A stretch of 51,811 nt of DNA from assembly GCA_002840165.1 (NCBI GenBank), contig PGZN01000031.1:1-51811 (forward strand), written 5' to 3'. The position numbers were made by a program, and so were the translations under genes. Every line of letters starts with the position of its first letter. The first letter of the stretch is position 1. Positions 13,698 to 23,599 of this stretch are shown piece after piece. Source of the stretch: Firmicutes bacterium HGW-Firmicutes-8. Lineage in GTDB: Bacteria; Bacillota; Thermincolia; Thermincolales; UBA2595. Under the pieces are notes generated by a model. It did no database searches, had not been told where the DNA came from, and saw nothing but the letters and a program-made list of their open reading frames with translations.

Positions 13698-15629
13698 GTG
13701 AAGAGAAACATTTATCTTGATAACACTCCTCTGGAAGAGGCGGTTCAAAAATATTTTGGGAGACTTCGCGAGTTGGGGTCTTTAGAACCGCTGCCGGGTG
13801 AAATGGTGGCAGTTGACACTGCCATGGGCAGGCTGACCGCGGAACCGGTTTTTGCCAAAATTTCCTCACCTCATTACCACGCTTCAGCTATGGATGGGAT
13901 GGCTGTGAGGGCCGAAGACACCTTTAAGGCTTCGGAAACCACCCCGGTCACCCTGAAAATCGGGGTTAAAGCCTTTCCCGTAGATACCGGAGACCCTGTA
14001 CCACCCGGTTGTGACGCGGTAATAATGATTGAACAGGTGCATTTTATTTCAGATCAGGAGATTGAAATCGTGGCCTCTGTCTCTCCGTGGCAGCACGTTA
14101 GGCCAATGGGAGAAGACGTTGTGGCCACAGAGATGATTGTCCCAGCCAATCATGTGCTTCGCCCGATGGACATTGGCGGTATCTTGGCCGGCGGGGTTAC
14201 CGAAGTCTTAGTTTGCCCGCGCCCCACAGTGGCAGTCCTGCCAACCGGGACGGAACTGGTCCAGCCCGGGGCCGAGCTTAAACCGGGTGACATAGTAGAG
14301 TACAATTCCAGAATTATCGGCGGGATGGTTGAAGAATGGGGCGGGCGGGCAGTCAGGTATGAGATTACTGCCGATAATTACGATTTATTGAAGGAACGCC
14401 TTTTACAGGCGGTCCGGTCAGCTGATATTATTGTAATTAATGCCGGTTCCTCGGCCGGGTCGGAAGATTTTACAGCAGCAATTATCCGGGAACTGGGTGA
14501 AGTCGTTATTCACGGGGTGGCTGTAAAACCGGGAAAACCCGTGGTACTAGGGGTTATAGAAGGAAAACCGGTCTTAGGGATTCCCGGTTACCCGGTATCA
14601 GCTATCCTGGCCTGTGAATTATACCTTAAACCCGTTATAGCAGCTAAATCAGGCCAAAGTCTTCCCCTGCGGGAGTTTGTCCGGGCTGCTTTGTCCCGGA
14701 AACTTGTTTCTCCTCAGGGGGTTGACGAATTTGTCCGCGTAAAACTGGGCCGGGTCGGGGGGAAAATGATTGCCACTCCGATTTCACGGGGGGCGGGGGT
14801 GCTGACTTCCCTGATTAGGGCAGACGGCATATTAAAGGCGCCCAGATTCATGGAGGGTTTTGAGGCCGGTGCGGAGGTCGAGGTTGAACTCCTGCGCGGT
14901 CAGGCGGAAATAGATAATACTACAGTGATTATCGGCAGTCATGATGTTTCGATAGACATCCTGGGAAACTGCCTTAGGAAGCTTTATCCGGGCCGCGGCC
15001 TGTCTTCAGCTCATGTGGGCAGCATGGGTGGGCTGTTAGCCCTCCGCCGCGGAGAGGCCCATCTGGCCGGTATTCACCTATTGGATGAAGAGACGGGGGA
15101 ATACAACATCCCATATATAGAGAAACTGCTCCCCGGGGTATCGGTTGTGGTTGTCAACCTTATGTACAGGCAGCAGGGATTCATTGTATATAAGGGTAAT
15201 CCCCGGTGTATAAGAACATTTATTGATCTGGCCAGGCCGAATATGAGGTATGTAAACCGCCAGAAGGGGGCCGGGACAAGACTGCTTCTCGACTATAACC
15301 TAAAACGTGAGGGTGTGGACCCTGAGGATGTTGAGGGGTATGAAAGAGAAGAATATACCCACATGTCTGTGGCTGCCGCCGTGGCAGGCGCCAGCGCCGA
15401 TGTGGGGCTTGGTATCATGGCTGCGGCTAACGCCCTAAACCTCGGATTTGTGCCTATCAAGGAGGAACGTTTCGACATGGTGATCCCGGAGATATACTGG
15501 GAGACACCTTATATTACAAGCATCCTTGAAGTTCTGGCCGACCCTAATTTCCGCAGCCAGGTGGAAGCATTGGGCGGGTACTCCACCCGTGACACCGGGA
15601 AGGTTGTATACAGAACAGCTAAAAAGTGA
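13698..15629 (+). CDS. MoeA fused to a C-terminal periplasmic-binding-protein-like domain
   Basis: A 643-residue fusion. Residues 1-400 are a complete MoeA (ASAMDGMAVRAEDTF, PTGTELVQPG, NAGSSAGSEDF, KPGKPVVLG, GIPGYPVSAIL). Residues ~410-640 match the LysR-substrate-like/PBP domain found fused to MoeA in many anaerobes (IIGSHDVSIDIL, AHVGSMGGLLALRRGEAHLAG in two halves, NRQKGAGTRLLLDY, DVGLGIMAAA). GTG 13698 is chosen because GGTGGA (13685-13690) precedes it and MKRNIYLDNTPLEEA is a typical family start. The longer frame from ATG 13617 begins inside the dispersed repeat. The PBP-like half has no signal peptide, so it acts in the cytoplasm, perhaps sensing or carrying an oxyanion (inference). 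Confidence 0.93.
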   Translation: MKRNIYLDNTPLEEAVQKYFGRLRELGSLEPLPGEMVAVDTAMGRLTAEPVFAKISSPHYHASAMDGMAVRAEDTFKASETTPVTLKIGVKAFPVDTGDPVPPGCDAVIMIEQVHFISDQEIEIVASVSPWQHVRPMGEDVVATEMIVPANHVLRPMDIGGILAGGVTEVLVCPRPTVAVLPTGTELVQPGAELKPGDIVEYNSRIIGGMVEEWGGRAVRYEITADNYDLLKERLLQAVRSADIIVINAGSSAGSEDFTAAIIRELGEVVIHGVAVKPGKPVVLGVIEGKPVLGIPGYPVSAILACELYLKPVIAAKSGQSLPLREFVRAALSRKLVSPQGVDEFVRVKLGRVGGKMIATPISRGAGVLTSLIRADGILKAPRFMEGFEAGAEVEVELLRGQAEIDNTTVIIGSHDVSIDILGNCLRKLYPGRGLSSAHVGSMGGLLALRRGEAHLAGIHLLDEETGEYNIPYIEKLLPGVSVVVVNLMYRQQGFIVYKGNPRCIRTFIDLARPNMRYVNRQKGAGTRLLLDYNLKREGVDPEDVEGYEREEYTHMSVAAAVAGASADVGLGIMAAANALNLGFVPIKEERFDMVIPEIYWETPYITSILEVLADPNFRSQVEALGGYSTRDTGKVVYRTAKK

Positions 15630-15630
15630 C

Positions 15631-15712
15631 AGTGGAGAGTGGAGAGTGAAGAGTGGAGAGTGGAGAGTGAAATTCTCCGCCACTCATCACTCCCCACTTC
15701 CCACTCCCCACT
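15631..15712. repeat. Inverted heptad arrays (GGAGAGT ... CCCACTC) forming a fold-back
   Basis: The left arm (15631-15670) is GGAGAGT-type units; the right arm (15681-15712) is CCCACTC-type units, roughly its reverse complement. A ~10-base loop (AATTCTCCGC) separates them. The structure fills the gap between moeA-PBP and moaA and ends just before the moaA ribosome site. Confidence 0.85.
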
Positions 15713-15733
15713 AACTAGGGAGGAATACACTTC

Positions 15734-16714
15734 ATGCAAGATACTTACCAACGTAATATCAATTATCTCAGGATATCTGTGACTGATAAATGCAACCTCA
15801 GGTGTGTTTACTGTATGCCTGAGGGGGGGATTGAGCAGGTTCGGCATGAGGAGATCCTGAGCCTGGAGGAAATCGCCCGGGTAGTGGAAAGCGCCGTCAT
15901 CGCCGGCATCAGAAAGGTCCGCTTTACAGGGGGGGAGCCTCTCGTCAGAAAGGGCATGACTGAACTTATTGGGATGGTTAATAAGATTCCGGAAATTGAT
16001 GATATTGCTTTAACGACCAATGGTATACTCCTGCCCCGGTTGGCGGCCGGCTTGCGGAAAGCGGGGTTAAAACGCGTCAATATAAGTCTGGATACCCTAT
16101 TCCCGGAAAAATTCGCCCAGATAACCAGGGGCGGCCGGTTAAGTGATGTCTGGCGGGGAATCGAAGCTGCCCGGGATGCGGGGTTTGACCCGGTGAAAAT
16201 CAATACGGTTATGATCAGGGGATTCAATTCTGACGAAATCCAGGATTTTGTTGAGTTAACCAGGAAAATACCCCTGCATGTCCGCTTTATTGAATTAATG
16301 CCCATCGGAGCGTGCAGTTCAATGGCCCGGGACGGCTATATTTCGACAGACGAATTGATTAAGAGTATCAGTGCAAAACACGTCATAGTTCCTGAAAAGG
16401 AAGTGGCCGGGGGTGGACCGGCGAAGTACTACAAAATTCCCGGGGCTTCTGGCACGATAGGTTTTATTAGCCCTATCAGCAATCATTTCTGTGCCGGCTG
16501 TAACCGTCTGCGGCTTACTGCCGAAGGCCGGCTGCGCCCATGCCTGCAGTCGCCGGAGGAAATCGACTTAAAGACTCCTTTGCGGGAAGGGGCTTCTCTT
16601 CAGGAACTCGCAGATATAATAAAACTGGCGGCAGAAAGCAAACCGGAGAAACATGACCTGACCAAGACAGGCTGGGCCGGCAATAAGCGGGTTATGACCC
16701 AAATCGGGGGCTGA
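15734..16714 (+). CDS. moaA: GTP 3',8-cyclase MoaA (radical SAM)
   Basis: First step of molybdopterin synthesis: converts GTP to 3',8-cyclo-dihydro-GTP using two 4Fe-4S clusters. The 326-residue protein has the SAM cluster motif DKCNLRCVYCMPEGG (Cys 20, 24, 27), RFTGGEPLVRKG, ISLDTL, and the second cluster motif HFCAGCNRLRLTAEGRLRPC (Cys 253, 256, 270). It ends in the catalytic Gly-Gly tail (MTQIGG), so it is complete. ATG 15734 follows GGGAGGA. An intrinsic-terminator-like hairpin and a fold-back element lie between it and moaC. Confidence 0.97.
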   Translation: MQDTYQRNINYLRISVTDKCNLRCVYCMPEGGIEQVRHEEILSLEEIARVVESAVIAGIRKVRFTGGEPLVRKGMTELIGMVNKIPEIDDIALTTNGILLPRLAAGLRKAGLKRVNISLDTLFPEKFAQITRGGRLSDVWRGIEAARDAGFDPVKINTVMIRGFNSDEIQDFVELTRKIPLHVRFIELMPIGACSSMARDGYISTDELIKSISAKHVIVPEKEVAGGGPAKYYKIPGASGTIGFISPISNHFCAGCNRLRLTAEGRLRPCLQSPEEIDLKTPLREGASLQELADIIKLAAESKPEKHDLTKTGWAGNKRVMTQIGG

Positions 16715-16717
16715 AAA

Positions 16718-16927
16718 GTTGCTAGTTGCTAGTTGCTAGTGCCTAGGCTTAGAGCTTAGAGCCTAAGGGAATATTTTGGGGTCACAGCCGGGTTCCGCAT
16801 TGAGCGGAACCCGGCAAAAAGGTTGGTTTGCTAGCGCAAACCTTCCGAATTATAATCGGGATGCCAACCGCTGGTTTACGGTTTTTTTTCACTAGCAACT
16901 AGGAACTAGCAACTAGCAACTAGCAAC
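16718..16927. repeat. Fold-back element with inverted TAGCAAC heptad arms
   Basis: The left arm is three GTTGCTA units (16718-16738); the right arm is five TAGCAAC-type units (16893-16927). The interior holds a perfect 12-bp hairpin GCCGGGTTCCGC (16787-16798)/GCGGAACCCGGC (16804-16815), a 7-bp hairpin GGTTTGC/GCAAACC (16825-16842), and AACCG/CGGTT with a T-run. The element occupies nearly all of the moaA-moaC gap. The right-arm heptads run up to 4 bp before the moaC ribosome-site region. Confidence 0.9.
16866..16889 (+). terminator. Terminator-like hairpin inside the Moco operon
   Basis: AACCG (16866-16870), loop CTGGTTTA, CGGTT (16879-16883), then six T. It is short but followed by a clean T-run, so it may end or attenuate transcripts between moaA and moaC. 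Confidence 0.55.
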
Positions 16928-16949
16928 TGCTAAGAAAGGATTGATATAC

Positions 16950-17450
16950 ATGAATGATCTGACTCACTTCAACCGCTATGGGCGGGCAAGGATGGTGGAT
17001 GTTACGGCTAAAAGTGACACGGTAAGGACTGCTATAGCCAGGGGAGAGGTCAAGATGAAGCCGGAAACCCTGCAGGCCATAAAGGACGGACTGGTGGCCA
17101 AAGGCAACGTTTTGGCAGTGGCTCAGGTGGCCGGTATTATGGCAGTGAAACAGACCGGGATCCTTATTCCGATGTGTCACCATCTCCTCATTACCAGCGC
17201 GGATTTAAATTTTAATTTGCATGACGACTGTTCAACTGTAGAAATTCAGGCTGTTGTCAGGACCACCGGCAAAACCGGGGTGGAAATGGAAGCCCTGACA
17301 GCTGTTTCCACAGCCGGGCTGACAATTTATGATATGTGTAAAGCCATAGACAAAGATATGGTCGTAGGGAATATCAGGCTGATTGAGAAGACCGGGGGCA
17401 AAAGCGGTCAGTACATGAGAAAGGGTGAAAAGAAGTGGCCGGAAAAATAA
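16950..17450 (+). CDS. moaC: Cyclic pyranopterin monophosphate synthase MoaC
   Basis: Second step of Moco synthesis: turns the MoaA product into cyclic pyranopterin monophosphate. The 166-residue protein carries [36 protein letters not shown] (the MCH motif), [20 protein letters not shown] and the catalytic KAIDKDM. ATG 16950 has AAGAAAGGA nine bases upstream; the upstream TTG 16941 abuts that site and is rejected. Its end overlaps the MOSC gene by 16 bp, so moaC, MOSC and mogA form a tightly coupled trio. Confidence 0.96.
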   Translation: MNDLTHFNRYGRARMVDVTAKSDTVRTAIARGEVKMKPETLQAIKDGLVAKGNVLAVAQVAGIMAVKQTGILIPMCHHLLITSADLNFNLHDDCSTVEIQAVVRTTGKTGVEMEALTAVSTAGLTIYDMCKAIDKDMVVGNIRLIEKTGGKSGQYMRKGEKKWPEK

Positions 17451-17878
17451 TTGCTGTTTGTACAAGTGAACATAAAGGGATGCGCAAAGCGAATATCGGT
17501 CAGGGTCTGTTAATCCCCGGACACGGACTCGAAGGTGACGCCCATGCGGGTGACTGGCACCGCCAGGTAAGCCTGCTGGCTTTGGAAAGTATTGAAAAAA
17601 TGAGGCAGAAAGGGCTCGACGTTAACCCGGGTGATTTTGCCGAAAACCTTACCACCGAGGGTATCGTGTTGGTTGAACTGCCTATTGGGACGAAACTTAA
17701 GATTGGTTCCGAGGCGGAAGGGGAGGTTACCCAGATCGGCAAGGTCTGTCATGACCGTTGTGCCATCTACTATCAGGCCGGGGACTGTGTCATGCCCAAG
17801 GAGGGTATTTTCATCATTATCCTGAAAGGCGGGCCTGTTAAAACAGGGGATGCCATAGAGGTGATGGAACATGTATAG
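17435..17878 (+). CDS. MOSC domain protein
   Basis: A 147-residue stand-alone MOSC domain, the fold found in the C-terminus of Moco sulfurases and in YiiM-type proteins, which binds Moco or transfers sulfur to it. Visible motifs are [41 protein letters not shown], and [12 protein letters not shown] with the conserved Cys. The sulfur/Moco-binding Cys is probably in [12 protein letters not shown] 17435 lies inside the end of moaC with GGGTGA upstream. It overlaps mogA by 8 bp. MOSC beside moaC and mogA is a common arrangement in Clostridia; the exact reaction is not established. Confidence 0.92.
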   Translation: MAGKIIAVCTSEHKGMRKANIGQGLLIPGHGLEGDAHAGDWHRQVSLLALESIEKMRQKGLDVNPGDFAENLTTEGIVLVELPIGTKLKIGSEAEGEVTQIGKVCHDRCAIYYQAGDCVMPKEGIFIIILKGGPVKTGDAIEVMEHV

Positions 17879-18365
17879 GGTTGGGATAATCACTGCCAGT
17901 GACAAGGGCAGCCGGGGAGAACGGGAAGACTTAAGCGCCCGGGTAATCAGGGAAGAAGTCGCGAAAATTGGCGGGGAAGTGCTGGAATATGCTATTGTCC
18001 CGGATGAAGAGGAACAGATTAAAAATAAGCTCATTGAATTTACGGATAATAAAGGGCTTGACTTGATACTCACTACCGGAGGCACCGGTTTTAGCCTTCG
18101 GGACGTCACCCCTGAGGCCACCCTGGCTGTCATCGACCGTTTGGCGCCGGGCATCCCGGAGCTGATGCGGGCAGAGAGTTTCAAGATAACCCCCAGGGCT
18201 GTTCTCTCCCGGGCTGCGGCCGGGATCAGAAAACAGACCCTGATCATTAACCTGCCGGGGAGTCCTAAAGCTGTGAGGGAAAACCTGGGCTGGATACTGC
18301 CTGCCCTGCCCCACGGCTTAGATATACTTAAGGGAACGGCATCCGAATGTGGATCAGGAAGTTAA
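17871..18365 (+). CDS. mogA: Molybdopterin adenylyltransferase, MogA/MoaB family
   Basis: Adenylylates molybdopterin before metal insertion by MoeA. The 164-residue protein has VGIITASDKGSRGEREDLS, the phosphate-binding TTGGTGFSLRDVTPEAT (about 66-82), and INLPGSPKAVRENL near 124-137. ATG 17871 starts inside the MOSC stop region with GAGGTGATGG upstream. It is the last gene of the Moco operon, followed closely by a strong terminator. moaD, moaE, moeB and mobA are not in the window. Confidence 0.93.
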   Translation: MYRVGIITASDKGSRGEREDLSARVIREEVAKIGGEVLEYAIVPDEEEQIKNKLIEFTDNKGLDLILTTGGTGFSLRDVTPEATLAVIDRLAPGIPELMRAESFKITPRAVLSRAAAGIRKQTLIINLPGSPKAVRENLGWILPALPHGLDILKGTASECGSGS

Positions 18366-18368
18366 TTA

Positions 18369-18400
18369 AATCCCGGTCGTGAAAACGACCGGGATTTCTA
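18369..18400 (+). terminator. Terminator of the Moco operon
   Basis: Perfect 12-bp stem AATCCCGGTCGT (18369-18380)/ACGACCGGGATT (18385-18396), GAAA loop, followed by TCTAT. The rest of the gap up to the groES promoter (about 18400-18580) is AT-rich with nothing further I can name. Confidence 0.88.
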
Positions 18401-18585
18401 TGCCCGGATTGTATTAATTGCGTATAAAATCACCTTAAAATGGAAAATAATATGTTGTGTGACTGTTTTTTGTGCCTATTTCAGCTCTGATTAAGAAATA
18501 ACGTCTAATAGAAGAAAATTGAGGCAATCCAGACATATAATGAGATAATGGGGAAAAACCCTGCAATTTTCCTGTTTACGGGCAG

Positions 18586-18614
18586 TTGATTTTCCATTTC
18601 TCATTTTATATTAT
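18586..18614 (+). promoter_or_regulatory. Sigma-A promoter of groESL
   Basis: TTGATT (18586-18591), 17-bp spacer, TATTAT (18609-18614). The CIRCE operator begins 11 bp further down, covering the expected start site. Confidence 0.75.
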
Positions 18615-18624
18615 TAATAGTGTG

Positions 18625-18651
18625 TTAGCACTCGACACTATCGAGTGCTAA
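18625..18651 (+). promoter_or_regulatory. CIRCE operator (HrcA binding site)
   Basis: A perfect CIRCE: TTAGCACTC (18625-18633), nine bases, GAGTGCTAA (18643-18651). HrcA represses groESL here until heat stress. hrcA itself is not in the window. Confidence 0.97.
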
Positions 18652-18698
18652 CAAAAATCAAATAAACATAATAACTATAATGAAGGAGGGGTCAACAA

Positions 18699-20647
<1,949 letters not shown>

Positions 20648-20660
20648 GAAAAGTGCTGTA

Positions 20661-20698
20661 AAAAAAGGGCGTCTTAAAGAGGCGCCCTTTTTGTTTTG
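20661..20698 (+). terminator. Terminator of groESL
   Basis: A-rich left side, GGGCG ... GCGCCC stem with an imperfect middle (GTCTTAAAGAG), then TTTTTGTTTT. It lies 14 bp behind the groEL stop. The symmetrical A and T runs could also serve the opposite strand. Confidence 0.8.
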
Positions 20699-20814
20699 GA
20701 CTGAATAGCAAGGAAGAGGCAGGTATTCTTCCAAGCAAACTGCCGGCTGGGTTTGTTGACAAATAAGTGTGGGTCGAGGGGCTGGCTACCCGCAACCGGT
20801 TTTCTCTTGTTCTC

Positions 20815-21037
20815 CTTGTCCGCCACTAACCTCAGATACTGGCAGAGCCTTGGGTTTCACCCGCCCAAGCGACGTCCGTGTCGCTGGGCGGCTCCGCCAG
20901 TTCTAGCGTCCCCATTTTATTACCGGAACCTCGGGCTCTGATTGATAACGGGTAAAACTGGCGCCCGCCGTTCCGACAAAATGGGGAAACCCCTGGCCCT
21001 GCGGCTCTGCCAGTATCTTCGGTAAGTGGCGGATTGC
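20815..21037. repeat. Large palindromic element between convergent genes
   Basis: Outer arms of about 31 bp face each other: TCCGCCACT ... AGATACTGGCAGAGCC on the left (about 20819-20850) and GGCTCTGCCAGTATCT ... AGTGGCGGA on the right (about 21004-21035). Inside lie CCGCCC-A-AGCGAC/GTCGCTGGGCGG (12 bp, one bulge), CCCCATTTT/AAAATGGGG, and GGGTTTC-type matches. No gene is supported in the gap 20648-21051. The element sits exactly between the convergent groEL and HEAT-repeat genes. Confidence 0.8.
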
Positions 21038-21051
21038 TTTGGGCCCTCTTT

Positions 21052-22470
21052 TTACATCATTTCTATAAGGGTATTAGCTGCTCTAGTGATTTGCCTGTCA
21101 CCGCTGGCCAGGGCTTTTGTGATCAGAGGCTTGAGGTATGTGTCCCTGCCGGTGTAATCATATAGGGAATCAATAATCACTAACCTGTCCTGTCTGGATG
21201 AGTTATCGTACAAATTGCTTAAGAAGTTCATCCCTGTTTTAGAGCCAAGGGATACCACGGCCCTTATGGCCGCGCGTCTCATGTGGGGACATTTGTCCTG
21301 ACACAAGACCTGAATTATTCGGAAAAGCCTTGGGTTATTTAGGCTTCCCAGCGCTTCCACCGCTTTTACCCGTACACTGAGCGCCCTGTCCTGCAGGGCT
21401 TTTTGCAGCAGTTCCCGGCGGGTCCGGTGATAAAACCTGCTGATTCCATAGACGGCAGCTTCCCTGACGCGCCTGTTCCTGTCTTGCAGCCCCTGGACCA
21501 GGTGTTTTCTGGCTTCCTTAAGGAAACAGTTCGCCAAAAAGAAGATGGCTTTTTGCCGGGTCTCCGGGGACTTTGCGGAAAGGTGGGGAATGATTCGGGG
21601 AAACGCTTCCTTTTCCATCCTGAGAAGACCGGTCAAGACGCATTCGGCCGCTTCCGGTTGGCCAAAATAAATTTCCAGCATAATTTCAAGGGCTTCGGGG
21701 CTGCTCATCCCACCGATGAGTTCACATAGATATTCAAGGGTCCGGGTATCGATATTTTGATAGTTTTTAAACAGACCGAAGACTAGTTTATAACCCTCAT
21801 TCCCCAGGTTAAGCAGGGATTTAAATAAATCATAGGCCAGGAAATCATCGACAAAATATTTACCGTCAGGATTCCTTTCCAGCTTGAGAAAACGTTTTTG
21901 TAAAACCTCAATTACTTTTTCGTCTTTTGATGCTCCTAAGGCTATAATAGCCCTTAATACGTTGAAGGGGTTTTTATCATCAAGCTGTTTAATAAGGTGG
22001 GGGACGAGTTTCGGATGAGGGAAGAGGGCGGCTGATAAAAGAGCATTCCACCTGACATTGCGGTGTTTGTGAGCCAGGCAGGTGATTATCTCGTCCGGGT
22101 CATCTGTATCACCGGTCCTTTTCCGGCAAAAAGCCAGCTGCCTGCAGTCATGGTCTTTATAAATGATAAATTCATAACCAGGGAACAGTTCGGGCAGGCG
22201 TTTCTGCCAGATTCTTTCGACCGCTTTAGCCGGCTCCTCAAAAGCTTCAGGGCCAAGGGCGATGCCGGAGAATTTAAAAATGTCCTCTCTGGTCAGATCA
22301 AAGTGCTCGTGGCTGGCAAAAAGCTCGTAAGCGGTCGGGTTCAAGCGGGCGTGCCCGTCGGTCCAGACCAAATCGGACTCGATGCATTCCTTTAAGTCCG
22401 CGTAATTCTGGGATTCGACTGCACTCAGGTAACTATTAAGGTATCTCATTAATTTTTTGGTTTTCGACAA
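21052..22470 (-). CDS. HEAT-repeat protein
   Basis: A 472-residue cytoplasmic protein on the minus strand, convergent to groEL and divergent from cysK. Residues 1-120 (MSKTKKLMRYLNSYLSAVES ..., with FELFPGYEFIIYKDHDCRQL-like content) are not recognised. From about 130 to the end run 35-40-residue helical repeats of HEAT/PBS-lyase type (HKHRNVRWNALLSAALF, NPFNVLRAIIALGASKDEKV, RNRRVREAAVYGISRFY, RALSVRVKAVEALGSLNNPR, CPHMRRAAIRAVVSLGSK). Such solenoids bind proteins. TTG at 22470-22468 is used because AGGAGGG precedes it; an ATG at codon 8 lacks a site. Partner unknown; no enzyme motif is visible. Confidence 0.85.
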   Translation of the reverse strand: MSKTKKLMRYLNSYLSAVESQNYADLKECIESDLVWTDGHARLNPTAYELFASHEHFDLTREDIFKFSGIALGPEAFEEPAKAVERIWQKRLPELFPGYEFIIYKDHDCRQLAFCRKRTGDTDDPDEIITCLAHKHRNVRWNALLSAALFPHPKLVPHLIKQLDDKNPFNVLRAIIALGASKDEKVIEVLQKRFLKLERNPDGKYFVDDFLAYDLFKSLLNLGNEGYKLVFGLFKNYQNIDTRTLEYLCELIGGMSSPEALEIMLEIYFGQPEAAECVLTGLLRMEKEAFPRIIPHLSAKSPETRQKAIFFLANCFLKEARKHLVQGLQDRNRRVREAAVYGISRFYHRTRRELLQKALQDRALSVRVKAVEALGSLNNPRLFRIIQVLCQDKCPHMRRAAIRAVVSLGSKTGMNFLSNLYDNSSRQDRLVIIDSLYDYTGRDTYLKPLITKALASGDRQITRAANTLIEMM

Positions 22471-22567
22471 AAGAAATCCCTCCTGCTACTATGTATAAGG
22501 TTTTCGTCGTTTACCACATGGTTCCTTCCATCCAGGTAAATATAATTCTTGAGAAGGGACGCTGTTG

Positions 22568-22596
22568 TTGACAATACTTCGATAATATTGTAAACT
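22568..22596 (+). promoter_or_regulatory. Candidate sigma-A promoter of cysK
   Basis: TTGACA (22568-22573), 17-bp spacer, TAAACT (22591-22596), in the divergent gap between the HEAT-repeat gene and cysK. The -35 is perfect and the -10 matches four of six. Confidence 0.6.
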
Positions 22597-22653
22597 AAAG
22601 GGAAATTATATCTTATTAAAATGGTAGGAATACTATAGATGGAGGGGATTGCT

Positions 22654-23577
22654 TTGAAGGTTGCTTCAAGTATAACAGAACTGATAGGGCACACGCCACT
22701 ACTTAAAATTAACCGGATATCACGAGGACTGCAGGCGGAAATCTTAGTCAAACTGGAAGCGTTTAATCCGGGTGGCAGTATTAAAGACCGGATCGGATAT
22801 AACATGATAAAAAGGGCTGAAGAGAACGGTTTAATTAATCCTAATACTGTTATTATCGAACCTACCAGTGGGAACACAGGCATTGCCCTGGCCTACATTG
22901 CGGCCTCCAAGGGATACCGCCTGATCTTAACGATGCCTGATACGTTTAGTATTGAGCGGAGAAGTCTGCTGAAGGCCTTTGGTGCAGAGATAGTACTTAC
23001 TCCGGGAGACAGGGGCATGGAAGGAGCGGTCGAAATTGCTGAAGAATTGGCCGGGAAATACCCCGATTCATTTATTCCCCAGCAGTTTAAAAACCCGGCC
23101 AACCCTGAAATTCATGTACTCACGACAGCTGAGGAAATTTGGCAGGACACGGACGGAAAGGTAGATATCGTAGTGGCAGGGGTTGGTACAGGAGGAACTA
23201 TCACAGGAATCGCCAAATTACTTAAAGAAAGAAAACCGGGAGTTAATGTAGCAGCGGTTGAGCCTGCTGATTCTCCGGTTTTGTCAGGCGGCAGTCCCGG
23301 TTCTCACAGAATTCAGGGGATAGGCGCCGGGTTTGTGCCGGAAGTACTGCAGCCCGGGCTTCTTGATGAAATTATACAGGTTACGAATGACCAGGCGTTT
23401 TTGATGACCCGCAGGCTGGCCAGGGAGGAAGGAGTGCTGGCCGGGATATCGTCGGGAGCGGCTTTGTCTGCCGCTGTGGAAGTTGCTAAGCGGAAAGAGA
23501 ACAGAGGGAAACTTATCGTGACGATTTTACCTGATACGGGTGAACGCTACCTGTCCACACCCGTTTTCTTCAATTAA
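22654..23577 (+). CDS. cysK: Cysteine synthase (O-acetylserine sulfhydrylase)
   Basis: PLP enzyme making L-cysteine from O-acetylserine and sulfide. From TTG 22654 it has 307 residues, the usual length, and starts [26 protein letters not shown] (22641-22647) is the ribosome site, so the in-frame ATG 22639 that overlaps it is rejected. Motifs are [18 protein letters not shown] with the PLP Lys near 43, [30 protein letters not shown], and GISSGAAL near the end. It is transcribed with the HD-GYP gene 22 bp downstream, an apparently unrelated function. Confidence 0.95.
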   Translation: MKVASSITELIGHTPLLKINRISRGLQAEILVKLEAFNPGGSIKDRIGYNMIKRAEENGLINPNTVIIEPTSGNTGIALAYIAASKGYRLILTMPDTFSIERRSLLKAFGAEIVLTPGDRGMEGAVEIAEELAGKYPDSFIPQQFKNPANPEIHVLTTAEEIWQDTDGKVDIVVAGVGTGGTITGIAKLLKERKPGVNVAAVEPADSPVLSGGSPGSHRIQGIGAGFVPEVLQPGLLDEIIQVTNDQAFLMTRRLAREEGVLAGISSGAALSAAVEVAKRKENRGKLIVTILPDTGERYLSTPVFFN

Positions 23578-23599
23578 GCAGACTGCGAAGGTGGAAAAC

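Noticed and set aside
4201-16927. CRISPR array
   Set aside because: The heptad arrays have no spacers and units of 7 bp; no cas gene is present.
21403-22395. Plus-strand open frames across the HEAT-repeat gene
   Set aside because: They are antisense shadows; the minus-strand frame has repeat periodicity and a ribosome site.
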